A stretch of 64,000 nt of DNA from an uncultured Pelagibacteraceae bacterium (GCA_902564295.1 CACFAO010000006.1:1-64000); one strand, 5' to 3'; positions 1-8,210 are shown, counted from the stretch's first letter. Made by a program: numbers and translations. The notes: generated from the letters alone by a model not told the origin.

Positions 1-346
1 AAGAAATACCGGAAATAACCAATAAAATTGATGCAATGAATGAAATTACATAAGTTTTCTTATTCTCTCTAAATAAATTTGGTACAAATACGTGAGAGAC
101 AGCGCATAATCCCATTATCAACAAAGAACTGTTAAATAAAAAACTTGAGAGAAAGTTCTGAGTGCCATCGCGGGTAAATGTGATTCCCAGGTCACTAAAA
201 AAATTTCCACTAAAAGAGTAAGAATTTAAATCTGGATTAAATAAAGTTCCTCCTGGAAATAAAATCATTGCCGCGGCATTCGTTACAATAAAATATGCAA
301 TCATGAATCTAAGCGCATATACAGGAATATAGCCAAAATTTGTCAT
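1..346 (-). CDS. DUF998-like integral membrane protein (3' end cut by window edge)
   Basis: Open frame on the minus strand running off the window's left edge, absent from the ORF track because it lacks a stop. From the ATG at 344-346 it reads MTNFGYIPVYALRF..., followed by hydrophobic stretches and the segment NPDLNSYSFSGNFFSDLG, whose 'FSDLG' after a first membrane helix resembles DUF998-type multi-pass membrane proteins. An in-frame TGA lies about nine codons upstream of the ATG, which limits the start. Function unknown; the family assignment is by pattern only. Confidence 0.6.
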   Translation of the reverse strand, partial: MTNFGYIPVYALRFMIAYFIVTNAAAMILFPGGTLFNPDLNSYSFSGNFFSDLGITFTRDGTQNFLSSFLFNSSLLIMGLCAVSHVFVPNLFRENKKTYVISFIASILLVISGIS

Positions 347-350
347 GAAA

Positions 351-431
351 TTATGCGCTGAAGCTGGATATCAGTATAAAGACCACAAAAGCAGCAACCA
401 TTATGTACATTATTTTGTTGTCTAGATTCAT
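351..431 (-). CDS. Possible 26-residue single-helix membrane peptide
   Basis: Short frame MNLDNKIMYIMVAAFVVFIL... ending FSA, directly upstream of the DUF998-like gene (4-nt gap) on the same strand. It is almost entirely one hydrophobic helix. No clear Shine-Dalgarno is visible. It could be a leader peptide, a small membrane protein, or chance in AT-rich DNA. Confidence 0.25.
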   Translation of the reverse strand: MNLDNKIMYIMVAAFVVFILISSFSA

Positions 432-454
432 GATCGAAATATAATGTTTATTCT

Positions 455-796
455 ATGGAAAATCCAGCTAGATATACAAATTACAAAGATTTTTTTCCTT
501 TCTATTTAAGGGAACACAGCAAAAAAAGCACAAGGATGCTGCATTATTTTGGAACGATTGGTTACCAAGTTCTATTTTGGTCCCTTCTGCTAACTCAAAA
601 TTACTTATTCCTGCCTTTAATCTTACTTGCAGGTTATGGTCCTGCATGGATTGGGCATTTCTTTATAGAAAAAAATAAACCCGCTACCTTTAAATATCCT
701 TTATGGTCACTCATTGGTGATCATCATATGGCTTATTTAATGCTTACAGGTAAACTTAAGAAAAAATTATCTGATGCCGGGGTATCAGCTACTTAA
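455..796 (+). CDS. DUF962 / Mpo1-like membrane protein
   Basis: 113 residues, the normal size for DUF962 (YGL010w/Mpo1-like). The signature is clear: an N-terminal FxxFYLREHS...TRMLHYFGT block, then hydrophobic segments, then AWIGHFFIEKNKPATFKYPLWS and DHHMAY. The conserved histidines (in REHS, MLHY, IGHF and DHH) are the residues proposed to bind iron in yeast Mpo1, which removes one carbon from 2-hydroxy fatty acids. Enzymatic function in bacteria is inferred only. Divergent from the upstream minus-strand genes; its end overlaps the converging MAPEG gene by 12 nt. Confidence 0.85.
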   Translation: MENPARYTNYKDFFPFYLREHSKKSTRMLHYFGTIGYQVLFWSLLLTQNYLFLPLILLAGYGPAWIGHFFIEKNKPATFKYPLWSLIGDHHMAYLMLTGKLKKKLSDAGVSAT

Positions 797-1207
797 AACA
801 TAATACGCAGTTCCAAGAAACAATAACAACAAAGCAGTTTGAGAAAAAATCCAGATGGCACCTCTTGCTGCAGTGTTATTGAAACAGATATGTACAATGG
901 AATGGATCACTCTAAATAATAAATATAACCATGCGCAAATTAGCAAAAAAGTACTTTCAATTTCAATAAAAACGATGATCCCTATTAGAAAATAAAAAAT
1001 AACTGAAAACTCAAATATATTTGAAATATTATTTTTTATAATTTTCAAATGTAGAGGAGCATCTTTATAAGGCTCGACAGGAATTCCACTTTCCTCCCAG
1101 TCCTTGCCTTTACCCATTAAATTAACTGATGCGATTGTATGAATTAATCCAATAACAAAAGTTAATAAAATAAGCCCAAGTGCTGGAACTAAAATATTAG
1201 TTAACAT
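785..1207 (-). CDS. MAPEG family membrane protein (downstream copy)
   Basis: Four-helix MAPEG-type protein. The motif KNNISNIFEFSVIFYFL matches the N-x-x-E/F-E-F-P-x-F glutathione-site region of the family, and the RVIHSIVHICFN segment matches the later conserved helix. The ORF track starts it at a TTG (1270), but the ATG at 1205-1207 (MLTNILVPALG...) fits better: its A is shared with the upstream gene's TGA (TGATG), so translation is probably coupled. Pairs with the paralogous MAPEG gene immediately upstream; likely a tandem duplication. Substrate unknown. Confidence 0.75.
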   Translation of the reverse strand: MLTNILVPALGLILLTFVIGLIHTIASVNLMGKGKDWEESGIPVEPYKDAPLHLKIIKNNISNIFEFSVIFYFLIGIIVFIEIESTFLLICAWLYLLFRVIHSIVHICFNNTAARGAIWIFSQTALLLLFLGTAYYVLSS

Positions 1208-1644
1208 CAGATCATTAAAGAGCAGGCTCGATAAGCCATCCACGCCAGGATAATCGTAGACGGTAACCAAAATAACGTTCTAACTGGCAAGGCAACACCA
1301 GGTATGATTTTATTGTAAAATATATGAACGATTGAGTGTAGAACTCTTAACCAAAAGAACCATGTTGCTAATAACATAAAATACTCATCAACAGTTCCCG
1401 TTACATAAATCATAATGCAAACCGCGTAAAAGAAGATTGGAAATTCGAATAAATTTGTCAAATTTCGCTGACTATTTTGAATTAATTCACTGCCGTTTTC
1501 AAATGTGGGTATTTTAAAATCATCTTCTGTATTCTTCTTATCGATGACAATAGCCTTAAGTCTAAGGACTGTGCCAAAGGCAAAAACAGCCAAAGAAAGC
1601 CATAGCATATTGATGACTGGCTCAAAAATTAATTCGGGTTGCAT
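1207..1644 (-). CDS. MAPEG family membrane protein (upstream copy)
   Basis: MAPEG family protein with NSQRNLTNLFEFPIFFYAVC, the conserved R-N-x-x-E-F-P-x-F region, and RVLHSIVHIFYNK, nearly identical in layout to the next gene. The track starts at 1707, but the ATG at 1642-1644 (MQPELIFEPVINML) is preceded by AAGGAG seven nt upstream and gives the usual family N-terminus, so it is preferred. This also frees 1645-1720 for the divergent promoter of the small Cys-peptide unit. Family members are glutathione-linked membrane enzymes; the specific reaction is not known. Confidence 0.8.
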   Translation of the reverse strand: MQPELIFEPVINMLWLSLAVFAFGTVLRLKAIVIDKKNTEDDFKIPTFENGSELIQNSQRNLTNLFEFPIFFYAVCIMIYVTGTVDEYFMLLATWFFWLRVLHSIVHIFYNKIIPGVALPVRTLFWLPSTIILAWMAYRACSLMI

Positions 1645-1658
1645 AATAAACTCCTTGA

Positions 1659-1686
1659 TTGAAATAAGAATCCAGTAAATTATATA
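1659..1686 (+). promoter_or_regulatory. Candidate sigma70-type promoter of the Cys-peptide unit
   Basis: TTGAAA, 16-nt spacer, TATATA on the plus strand. A start near 1693 would give a transcript of about 170 nt ending at the terminator at 1836-1864. AT-rich sequence makes chance matches common, but the position between a divergent gene start and a strong ribosome site supports it. Confidence 0.35.
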
Positions 1687-1729
1687 TACTAATACAGTTT
1701 TAACCATATTTAATGAAAGGAGGTGGTCT

Positions 1730-1828
1730 ATGTCTATAGGTAGTATAGAGGAGCTTTGCTCGAGTAGTGAAATTCCATGTGATTGTAGATGTGGAAACCT
1801 CCACTTTTTGAGTGGAGCTCCGTTTTAA
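1730..1828 (+). CDS. Putative 32-residue Cys-rich small protein or leader peptide
   Basis: Not in the ORF track. An exceptionally strong Shine-Dalgarno (AAAGGAGGTGG, 1716-1726) lies 6 nt before an ATG that opens a 32-codon frame: MSIGSIEELCSSSE... with C17-D-C-R-C-G-N and ending SGAPF. Cysteines fall at 10, 17, 19 and 21. The unit is transcriptionally isolated: divergent from the MAPEG genes, convergent with the thioesterase, with its own promoter-like site and a strong terminator. A CxCxC cluster could bind metal, but no known family is recognised. It could also be the coding part of a regulatory RNA. Confidence 0.55.
   Translation: MSIGSIEELCSSSEIPCDCRCGNLHFLSGAPF
1793..1821 (+). promoter_or_regulatory. 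Hairpin competing with Shine-Dalgarno pairing in the Cys-peptide unit
   Basis: CTCCACT (1799-1805) pairs perfectly with AGTGGAG (1811-1817) across a 5-nt loop, with a further GGA/TCC outer stem. The same ACCTCC (1797-1802) is complementary to GGAGGT of the unit's own Shine-Dalgarno (1719-1724). The two pairings are mutually exclusive, so the RNA could toggle between ribosome-site-hidden and ribosome-site-open states. The alternatives are read directly from sequence; the switching is inference. Confidence 0.45.
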
Positions 1829-1835
1829 CTACATT

Positions 1836-1864
1836 AAGCCCCCATTAATTTGGGGGCTTTTTTT
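1836..1864 (+). terminator. Rho-independent terminator after the Cys-peptide unit
   Basis: AAGCCCCC, an 8-nt loop, GGGGGCTT, then a run of seven T including the last stem T's. An 8-bp GC-rich stem with a U-tract is a textbook terminator for the plus-strand unit. The U-tract touches the stop codon of the convergent thioesterase gene. Confidence 0.85.
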
Positions 1865-2231
1865 AGATCTTTAAATTTGGTTTAAATTTTCTTGTTTTAT
1901 TTTTGTCATTGATAGCAACGTAGGAAAACTCCCCTACCGCCACTTCAACTTCCTTTTGGTTCATTTCACAACGCATTGCAGTGATTTTGAATATCATTTT
2001 GGACTGCTTTACAGATACAATTGATCCGTAAACATTGATGAATTTACCAACATGCATTGGATTTTTATATTTAACTTTAGACTCAACTAATACGGCATTT
2101 CCTTTTGAAACAAGCTGAGTCATATAAATGCCTCCATGGGCCATTTGTTTTACGATCCAGGCTCCATGAGCCGTGCCGTAAGGATTGCTATCCGGTGGTT
2201 GACATATATTTCTAATTAAAAGTTTACTCAT
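1863..2231 (-). CDS. Hotdog-fold acyl-CoA thioesterase, YciA-like
   Basis: 122-residue single hotdog domain. The NPYGTAHGAWIVKQMAHGG segment corresponds to the YciA/acyl-CoA hydrolase helix region (N-x-x-G-x-x-x-G-G/A-W-x-x-x-x-M-D/A), followed by the ...YKNPMHVGKFINVYGSI strand, also typical. Expected to hydrolyse acyl-CoA thioesters in the cytoplasm. The catalytic Asp of YciA (in MD) is an Ala here (QMAHGG), which is unusual and may alter activity. Starts inside the 3' end of the VanZ-like gene (8-nt overlap), so the two form an operon. Confidence 0.75.
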   Translation of the reverse strand: MSKLLIRNICQPPDSNPYGTAHGAWIVKQMAHGGIYMTQLVSKGNAVLVESKVKYKNPMHVGKFINVYGSIVSVKQSKMIFKITAMRCEMNQKEVEVAVGEFSYVAINDKNKTRKFKPNLKI

Positions 2232-2586
2232 TTTTTTTTCTTAAATAACTTATTAGATAAATAGCTGATACACAACCAACTATATTTGCAAAACCTTCCA
2301 TTATTACAAAATCACGAAACGGTATAAAAAAATGTATAAACTCAATAAAAACACTTGTGATCAGGGCTAAGCTGATACCAAATACAAAATCATTATTTTT
2401 ATTGTTAGCCAATTGTGCCATAGCGCCAAGTATGAAAAATGAGATAAAGTGTATTCCATAATCAGTAATAAAATTTGCTACCTCTCTTACTGTAGAGTCA
2501 ACAGGTACAGGTCGCACATATGAGTAATAAAGATAAAATAAATAAAAAAAGAAGATTAGTCGAAGAGGATTTGCTAAAATGCTCAT
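2224..2586 (-). CDS. VanZ-like family membrane protein
   Basis: 120 residues with about four membrane helices: a short N-terminal helix, HFISFFILGAMAQLA, a central pair, and the conserved VanZ-like ending FRDFVIMEGFANIVGCVSA (R-D-x-x-x-N/E-x-x-G). Role unknown. First gene of a two-gene unit with the thioesterase; divergent from the SDR at 2613 with a 26-nt spacer, so their promoters must overlap neighbouring coding sequence or be leaderless. Confidence 0.7.
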   Translation of the reverse strand: MSILANPLRLIFFFYLFYLYYSYVRPVPVDSTVREVANFITDYGIHFISFFILGAMAQLANNKNNDFVFGISLALITSVFIEFIHFFIPFRDFVIMEGFANIVGCVSAIYLISYLRKKNE

Positions 2587-2612
2587 GAACGTACTATAAG
2601 TTTATATATAAA

Positions 2613-3290
2613 ATGAGCAATATATTAATCATAGGAGCCAATCGAGGTCTTGGGCTTGAGTTTGTAAAGCAATACAGCAACACAAACCATAATATCATTG
2701 CAACCACTCGAAATAAAGATAGCTCAAAAGAGTTGAATGAAATTAGTAACATCGATATAGCCGAACTTGACTTAAATTCTGATGCAAGCGTGAATAATTT
2801 TGTAACAAGTATCAAGTCTCGAAAAATTGACATACTCATTCACAACGCAGGTATTTTTAGTGATGAGCAATTAAAAGAAGATCTTGATACAAATGCCTGG
2901 ATGAATGAAATGAGAATTAATGCTGTGATACCCATAATTCTTGCACGAAAATTAAAGAACAACTTAAAAATGGGATCTGATAAGAAAGTCGTTTTTATAT
3001 CCAGTCAAATGGGAAGCATTGATGACAATTACTCTGGTAGATTTTATTTTTATCGCTCGTCAAAATCAGCTCTTAATTCTGCAGCAAAAAGCTTATCAAT
3101 AGATTGGAAAGAAGATGGTATATCTGTCCTTATTTTGCACCCAGGATGGGTAAAAACCGATATGGGTGGCACAAGCGCGAAATTAGAGATACCTGAGAGC
3201 ATTGCCCGAATGATCAATGTTATAAATGATCTAAATCTTGATAACTCTGGCTCATTTTTAAATTATGAAGGAAAAAAGCTCGAATGGTAA
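2613..3290 (+). CDS. Short-chain dehydrogenase/reductase (SDR), C-factor-like
   Basis: 225-residue classical-type SDR: N-terminal NAD(P)-binding IGANRGLGLEFV (G-x-x-x-G-x-G), NAG motif (IHNAGIF), catalytic Ser in VFISSQMGS and the YRSSK active-site tetrad (Y-x-x-x-K), then HPGWVKTDMGG. The spacing and short length match CsgA/C-factor-like SDRs. Substrate unknown. Its end overlaps the next gene by 7 nt, indicating co-transcription with the FMN-binding protein and the DMT transporter. Confidence 0.85.
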   Translation: MSNILIIGANRGLGLEFVKQYSNTNHNIIATTRNKDSSKELNEISNIDIAELDLNSDASVNNFVTSIKSRKIDILIHNAGIFSDEQLKEDLDTNAWMNEMRINAVIPIILARKLKNNLKMGSDKKVVFISSQMGSIDDNYSGRFYFYRSSKSALNSAAKSLSIDWKEDGISVLILHPGWVKTDMGGTSAKLEIPESIARMINVINDLNLDNSGSFLNYEGKKLEW

Positions 3291-3910
3291 AAGATCATAT
3301 ACACGATAAACCTGATTTCTATGATGATCTTGATAAGACCTATGAAAATATTTGGGATCAACTCATAATTGGTAAATCAAAGTCAAAATCCGAATTACAT
3401 CAAGGATATATTTCAACATTCAATGACTCATTTCCATCGGTTAGAACAGTTGTCTTAAGGCATGTTGATAAGAAAAATAATACCATAAGTTTTCATACGG
3501 ATATCCGATCCAGTAAAATTGATGAAATCAAAAAAAATAATGCAGTAACCATGTTGTTTTACGATCATGGCAAAAAGATACAAATAAAAGTGTCGGGAAA
3601 AGCTGAAATTAATCATAAAAACGATAAAGCAAAAATGGCCTGGGATAACTCAAGGTCATTTAGCAAGAAATGTTATGTTGTTGAAAAGGCACCTGGAACT
3701 CCATCGGATGAACCAACTTCAGGGTACTTACCAGAGCATGAAAACGAACTTCCAGACGATGATCTTTTACAAAACGGTTACAACAACTTTACTTTAGTGG
3801 AAATTCAAATTCACTCGATTGAGTGGCTTTATTTGCATCGTCAAGGTCATCGCCGAGCATTGTTTACATCCACAAATGGCAGTTTAAACAAAAAATGGCT
3901 TACTCCGTAA
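3284..3910 (+). CDS. Pyridoxamine 5'-phosphate oxidase-fold FMN-binding protein
   Basis: 208 residues. The split-barrel FMN fold is indicated by FPSVRTVVLRHVD, TISFHTDIRSSKIDEI and NAVTMLFYD, and by a C-terminal IEWLYLHRQGHRRALF like the Alr4036-type PNPOx family. It is probably a flavoenzyme rather than true PdxH, because the PdxH C-terminal signature (RLHDR) is replaced by HRQGHRR. Overlaps the SDR upstream and is 1 nt from the transporter downstream. Confidence 0.7.
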   Translation: MVKDHIHDKPDFYDDLDKTYENIWDQLIIGKSKSKSELHQGYISTFNDSFPSVRTVVLRHVDKKNNTISFHTDIRSSKIDEIKKNNAVTMLFYDHGKKIQIKVSGKAEINHKNDKAKMAWDNSRSFSKKCYVVEKAPGTPSDEPTSGYLPEHENELPDDDLLQNGYNNFTLVEIQIHSIEWLYLHRQGHRRALFTSTNGSLNKKWLTP

Positions 3911-3911
3911 T

Positions 3912-4748
3912 ATGTCAATTTTAAGCGTCATATTATTTTCAGCAATATTGCATGCGTCTTGGAATGCTTTCATAAAAAATAAAGGTAATGGATTTGCGAA
4001 GATGGTTATCTTAGCAACGATTATTGCTCTATTTATGGTGCCTTTATTATTTTACGTTGGTATGCCGTCTTCTACTGCAGCAATATATTTATTTTTCGGA
4101 GTCATTGCCCATACAATGTACATGCACTCGTTAACAAGAGCATATGCTATAGAGGATTTTTCGGTCGCTTATCCATTTGCAAGGGGTCTTGCACCTTTAC
4201 TAACAATTTTGATTTTAATATTTATCTTAAACAAGACAATTTCATTAAATGAAATCATAGCAATTGGAATAATCATTTCAGGTATTTTTGTCCTTTTTAT
4301 CGGTAAAAGTTTCAGCTTAGATTATAAAAACGTATTGGCCTTATTATATTTTCCAGTATCTATAACGTTTTATACTTTAGTTGACTCATACGCAGTCAAA
4401 ACAGTAGAAAGTTCAATGCAGTATATTGTATGGCTATTTTTTTTGATGCCTATTCCAATTCTGCTTTATTCTATAAGCAATCAACGTAATTTATTGATAA
4501 CAACATTCACAGAAAACAAGTTACCACTAATTATTGCTGCAATTGGCTCTGTAACTTCGTACTCACTTGTTCTTTGGGCATATACACAAGCACCAATTCA
4601 CTATGTCGCTTCAATAAGAGAGAGCAGTATAATTTTTGCCTCACTAATCGGATTATTATTTTTTAAAGAACAAGGGTTAAAGAGAAGGCTTGCTGCAGCT
4701 ATTATTTTGTTTATAGGCGTTTTCTTATTAGAATACGTATCTCATTAG
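3912..4748 (+). CDS. DMT-superfamily (EamA) transporter
   Basis: 278 residues with about ten hydrophobic helices in two EamA repeats. The first is around residues 1-130, with HASWNAFIK at helix 1 and VAYPFARGLAPLL at helix 4. The second spans about 140-275, with SYSLVLWAYTQAPIHYVASIRESSIIF. The pattern matches small-metabolite exporters of the drug/metabolite family. Last gene of the SDR-PNPOx-EamA unit; converges on phoB with an 11-nt gap. Substrate cannot be predicted. Confidence 0.85.
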   Translation: MSILSVILFSAILHASWNAFIKNKGNGFAKMVILATIIALFMVPLLFYVGMPSSTAAIYLFFGVIAHTMYMHSLTRAYAIEDFSVAYPFARGLAPLLTILILIFILNKTISLNEIIAIGIIISGIFVLFIGKSFSLDYKNVLALLYFPVSITFYTLVDSYAVKTVESSMQYIVWLFFLMPIPILLYSISNQRNLLITTFTENKLPLIIAAIGSVTSYSLVLWAYTQAPIHYVASIRESSIIFASLIGLLFFKEQGLKRRLAAAIILFIGVFLLEYVSH

Positions 4749-4759
4749 AAAATTTCTAC

Positions 4760-5446
4760 TTATAAGCCAAGAGAATACCCTGCTGAACGTACTGTTCTTA
4801 TTGGATCGTATTCAAAGCCATTGTTTAATGCTTTTCTTAATCTTCTGATATGAACATCCACAGTTCTTGGTTCAACGTAAGGGCTTGATGTCCAAACATG
4901 ATCTAGTAACTGCTGCCTTGAAAATACCTTTCCTTGATTTTCCATTAAAAATCTAAGCAAATTAAATTCTGTGGGACCTAAATCAATTTCAATCTCGTTT
5001 CTTGAAACCTTATGAGAAGATGCGTCTAGACTAATTCCTTTGTAGGTTAAAACTTCGTTATAAAAAATTGGTCTCATTCTCTTAAGTACCGCTTTAATTC
5101 TAGCTAATAACTCATTGATTGAAAACGGTTTTGTTATGTAATCATCTACTTCACTTTCAAAACCTCTCAATTTATCTTCTTCTTCTCCTCTAGCGGTTAA
5201 CATTATCAAGGGTACATTTTTTGTTGATTTGTTTTTTCTTATTCTTCTACTTATCTCAATTCCAGATAACTCAGGAAGCATCCAATCAATCAAAATCAAA
5301 TCATATTTTACTGATGAAAAAATTTTATCTAGTGCGGATTCACCATCTAAACAGTAATCCACATCATAATTAGCTTTTGATAGATTGTACTTTAATAATT
5401 CTACTATCGGTAGCTCATCTTCAATAACAAGAATTTTAGCTTTCAT
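4760..5446 (-). CDS. phoB: Phosphate regulon response regulator PhoB
   Basis: 228 residues, the normal length for PhoB. The receiver domain (about 1-120) shows the acidic pair near VIEDE, phospho-acceptor Asp in LILIDWMLPELSG, and the conserved Thr and Lys (MLTARGEEEDK..., YITKPFS). The C-terminal OmpR/PhoB winged helix (about 130-228) has LGPTEFNLLRFLMENQG and RTVDVHIRRLRKAL. It binds Pho boxes when phosphorylated by PhoR; such a box lies before pstS in this window. Last gene of the pst-phoU-phoB run, 1 nt after phoU. Confidence 0.95.
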   Translation of the reverse strand: MKAKILVIEDELPIVELLKYNLSKANYDVDYCLDGESALDKIFSSVKYDLILIDWMLPELSGIEISRRIRKNKSTKNVPLIMLTARGEEEDKLRGFESEVDDYITKPFSINELLARIKAVLKRMRPIFYNEVLTYKGISLDASSHKVSRNEIEIDLGPTEFNLLRFLMENQGKVFSRQQLLDHVWTSSPYVEPRTVDVHIRRLRKALNNGFEYDPIRTVRSAGYSLGL

Positions 5447-5447
5447 A

Positions 5448-6152
5448 TTAAGTCTTAATATCTAAGTCTTCCCATTGACCGGCATTGTCAGATTTTCTCT
5501 CCAAGGTTTCGCCTGTGACTATGAAATGAATATCCTCAGCAATATTTTGTGCATAATCACCAATGCGTTCAATATTTTTTGCAATTGTGAGCAAGTGAGC
5601 ACATCCATTTATAGTTTCTGGATTGTCTGCCATCATTTGTAATAATTCACGGTAAATTGATAAATATGTTTCGTCTATATCAATGTCAGAATCCCATACA
5701 GTAATTGCTTTCTTTTCAGACATTTTGATAAAGGCATCAAGAACATTTTTAATCATGTTTTGAACGTCGTCTCCCATCTGAACAATTTTTGATATCGATT
5801 GACTTGGCATGGATACTTTCACATTGGCTACACGTTTAGCTACATTCGTTGCATGATCGCCCATTCTTTCTAAGTCATTTGCAATGCTTAGTGCAGATAC
5901 AACGGTACGCAAATCATTAGCCATAGGTTGCCTCATTGCTATAATTTTATATGCAAGTGCATAGATTTCTTTTTCAAGATTATCAATTTTATCGTCTTTT
6001 TTAAGTATCTCTTCAGCAAATTCTGTATCCTTGTCATCAAGGGCCTTTAATGAATCCTTCACTTGCTGCTCAACAAGTCCACCCATCTTTACTAAATTAG
6101 AATTAATTAATTCTAATTGTTTATCATAGGACTCAACTAGATGATCACTCAT
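5448..6152 (-). CDS. phoU: Phosphate signalling accessory protein PhoU
   Basis: 234 residues made of two three-helix PhoU repeats (about 10-110 and 115-215). Each has the metal/phosphate-signal motif around the conserved Asp/Glu cluster (LSIANDLERMGDHATNVAKR and LTIAKNIERIGDYAQNIAED). It couples the Pst transporter to PhoR, preventing PhoB activation when phosphate is plentiful. Its start codon overlaps the pstB stop by one base. Confidence 0.95.
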   Translation of the reverse strand: MSDHLVESYDKQLELINSNLVKMGGLVEQQVKDSLKALDDKDTEFAEEILKKDDKIDNLEKEIYALAYKIIAMRQPMANDLRTVVSALSIANDLERMGDHATNVAKRVANVKVSMPSQSISKIVQMGDDVQNMIKNVLDAFIKMSEKKAITVWDSDIDIDETYLSIYRELLQMMADNPETINGCAHLLTIAKNIERIGDYAQNIAEDIHFIVTGETLERKSDNAGQWEDLDIKT

Positions 6153-6916
6153 TATCCAAACCTTCCAGTTACATAATCTAGAGTTTTATCATTTGCAGGC
6201 GTAGAAAAGATTGTTTCAGTATCATTAACTTCAATAAGATTACCTAAATGAAAAAAACCAGTTTTTTTAGATACTCTTGCAGCTTGTTGCATAGAATGAG
6301 TCACAATAATTATTGTATACTCTTTTTTTAAATCTTCCATTAATGCCTCAATTTTTGCTGTTGCTATGGGATCTAATGCAGAGCATGGTTCATCCATCAG
6401 TATTACATCAGGATTTACTGAAATAGCCCTAGCTATACAAAGCCTTTGCTGTTGACCTCCAGATAAACTGGTGCCAGTTTCATCCAATCTGTCTTTAACC
6501 TCATCAAAAATTGCAGCTTTTTTTAGACTTGTATGAACAATCTCCTCTAATTCAGTTTTATCTTTTGCTAGACCATGAATTCTTGGGCCATAAGCTACAT
6601 TTTCAAATATTGACTTTGGAAATGGATTAGGTTTTTGAAATACCATCCCTACTCTCTCTCTTAACTTTTCTACTTGTATATCTTTGTCATATATATTCTG
6701 TCCATCGATCTTAATTGAGCCTTCTACTTTACAAATATCAATAACATCATTCATTCGATTTAAACATCTAAGAAATGTAGATTTGCCACATCCAGATGGT
6801 CCAATAAGAGCCGTAATTTCATTTTGATTTATATCCATACAGACATCAAATAATGCCTGTTTCTCACCGTAGTGAACGTTTAAATTTTCGACGCATACTT
6901 TAACTTTATTTTCCAT
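6152..6916 (-). CDS. pstB: Phosphate ABC transporter ATP-binding protein PstB
   Basis: 254 residues. Walker [11 protein letters not shown]-loop [16 protein letters not shown] (the N-P-F-P sequence is typical of PstB), signature [14 protein letters not shown], Walker [13 protein letters not shown] and switch His THSMQQ. Cytoplasmic ATPase energising PstA/PstC. Lies between pstA and phoU in the minus-strand operon. Confidence 0.97.
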   Translation of the reverse strand: MENKVKVCVENLNVHYGEKQALFDVCMDINQNEITALIGPSGCGKSTFLRCLNRMNDVIDICKVEGSIKIDGQNIYDKDIQVEKLRERVGMVFQKPNPFPKSIFENVAYGPRIHGLAKDKTELEEIVHTSLKKAAIFDEVKDRLDETGTSLSGGQQQRLCIARAISVNPDVILMDEPCSALDPIATAKIEALMEDLKKEYTIIIVTHSMQQAARVSKKTGFFHLGNLIEVNDTETIFSTPANDKTLDYVTGRFG

Positions 6917-6926
6917 TTAAATTATT

Positions 6927-8210
6927 TTACCACTTTGTTTCAAATTTTCTTCTAATAAATACAGCGATTAAATTAAATAAAATCAAAAAGCTTAACAATA
7001 TAATGATAGCAGCTGATGTTTTTTCCTCATAGGCTCTTTCAGCACTATCATTCCATAAATATGCTTGAACTGGCAGTGAAGTAGATGGGTCTAAAGGTGA
7101 AGATGGCACATCAACAATAAAAGCGACCATGCCAATTAACAGTAATGGTGCTGTTTCTCCTAATGCCCTTGCTATTCCTATAATGGTTCCTGTTATAGAG
7201 CCAGGTAATGCCAAAGGAACAACGTGATGCATTACTGTCTGAACTTTCGATGCACCAACAGCAAGTGCACCTTCGCGAATTGATGGAGGCACTGACCTCA
7301 ACGAAGCTCTCGTAGCAATAATTATAGTAGGTAAAGTCATAAGTGATAAAGTTATGCCTCCTACTAAGGCTGTTGACCTGGGTAATTCAAATGTATTTAA
7401 CAAGATGCCTAATCCAAGTAATCCAAATACAATTGATGGAACTGCAGCAAGATTATTAATATTTATTTCAATAAAATCTGTAAATCTGTTTCTCTTAGAA
7501 AATTCTTCAAGATATATTGCGCCAAAAAGACCGAATGGAAATGATAAAAGCAATACAATTATCATTGTAAAAAATGATCCAATTAACGATCCACCTAGAC
7601 CAGCTAACTCTGCTTCCCTTGAATCTCCTCTTGAAAAAAATGGCAAATTAAATTCAAATTTTACTTTATTTTGGCCCACGAGTTCATCATAAATAGATAA
7701 CTGGAAATTTGAAACTCTTCTTCGTTCTTCTGGAATATCTCTAGAATAGTTACCTTTATGTATTTGATCAATATCATCAGAGGCAGAAATATATAGATTG
7801 ATTTTGTTGCCTAAATTATTTTTATTTTTATTAATATAAGTTTTTATCTCTTCTTCAAATTCAATACTAAATAACTTTATAATCTTTTTTTTATCAGATT
7901 TTTTTTCAATATCTGGAAAATTACTGTAAATATTTTTTTTCGAAAATGAGTATAAATCCAATTTATTAATTTCAGTATCAGACATCTGTTTAAACATTTC
8001 AGGCTGAACTTTATCGTTAAACTCTATTTTTATCTCTATCAATGTTCTGTAAAAGGCTGAATAACCTTTGCTGATGATATTGGTAAATAATATTAGTACA
8101 AAAATTAACGCTAACGATATTGCTATAACTCCATAAAATTTAAATCTTCGCTCAGCATTAAGTCTACGCTTTAGATTTTCATTCGAAATTTTTAGAGAAT
8201 TACTATTCAT
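6927..8210 (-). CDS. pstA: Phosphate ABC transporter permease PstA
   Basis: 427 residues, longer than the roughly 300 of E. coli PstA because about 170 residues precede the permease core: one N-terminal helix and a Lys-rich extracytoplasmic stretch. The permease domain starts near residue 205 and carries the EAA loop SIREGALAVGASKVQTVMHHV and GIARALGETAPLLLIG, diagnostic of PstA. Such N-terminally extended Pst permeases are common in alphaproteobacteria. Its start overlaps pstC by 8 nt. Confidence 0.93.
   Translation of the reverse strand: MNSNSLKISNENLKRRLNAERRFKFYGVIAISLALIFVLILFTNIISKGYSAFYRTLIEIKIEFNDKVQPEMFKQMSDTEINKLDLYSFSKKNIYSNFPDIEKKSDKKKIIKLFSIEFEEEIKTYINKNKNNLGNKINLYISASDDIDQIHKGNYSRDIPEERRRVSNFQLSIYDELVGQNKVKFEFNLPFFSRGDSREAELAGLGGSLIGSFFTMIIVLLLSFPFGLFGAIYLEEFSKRNRFTDFIEININNLAAVPSIVFGLLGLGILLNTFELPRSTALVGGITLSLMTLPTIIIATRASLRSVPPSIREGALAVGASKVQTVMHHVVPLALPGSITGTIIGIARALGETAPLLLIGMVAFIVDVPSSPLDPSTSLPVQAYLWNDSAERAYEEKTSAAIIILLSFLILFNLIAVFIRRKFETKW

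Noticed and set aside
2594-2839. 81-residue minus-strand ORF over the SDR start
   Set aside because: Antisense to a clear SDR N-terminus; no ribosome site or motif.
7354-7692. 112-residue plus-strand ORF inside pstA
   Set aside because: Shadow of pstA in the opposite strand; low-complexity translation without domain signal, while pstA is certain.
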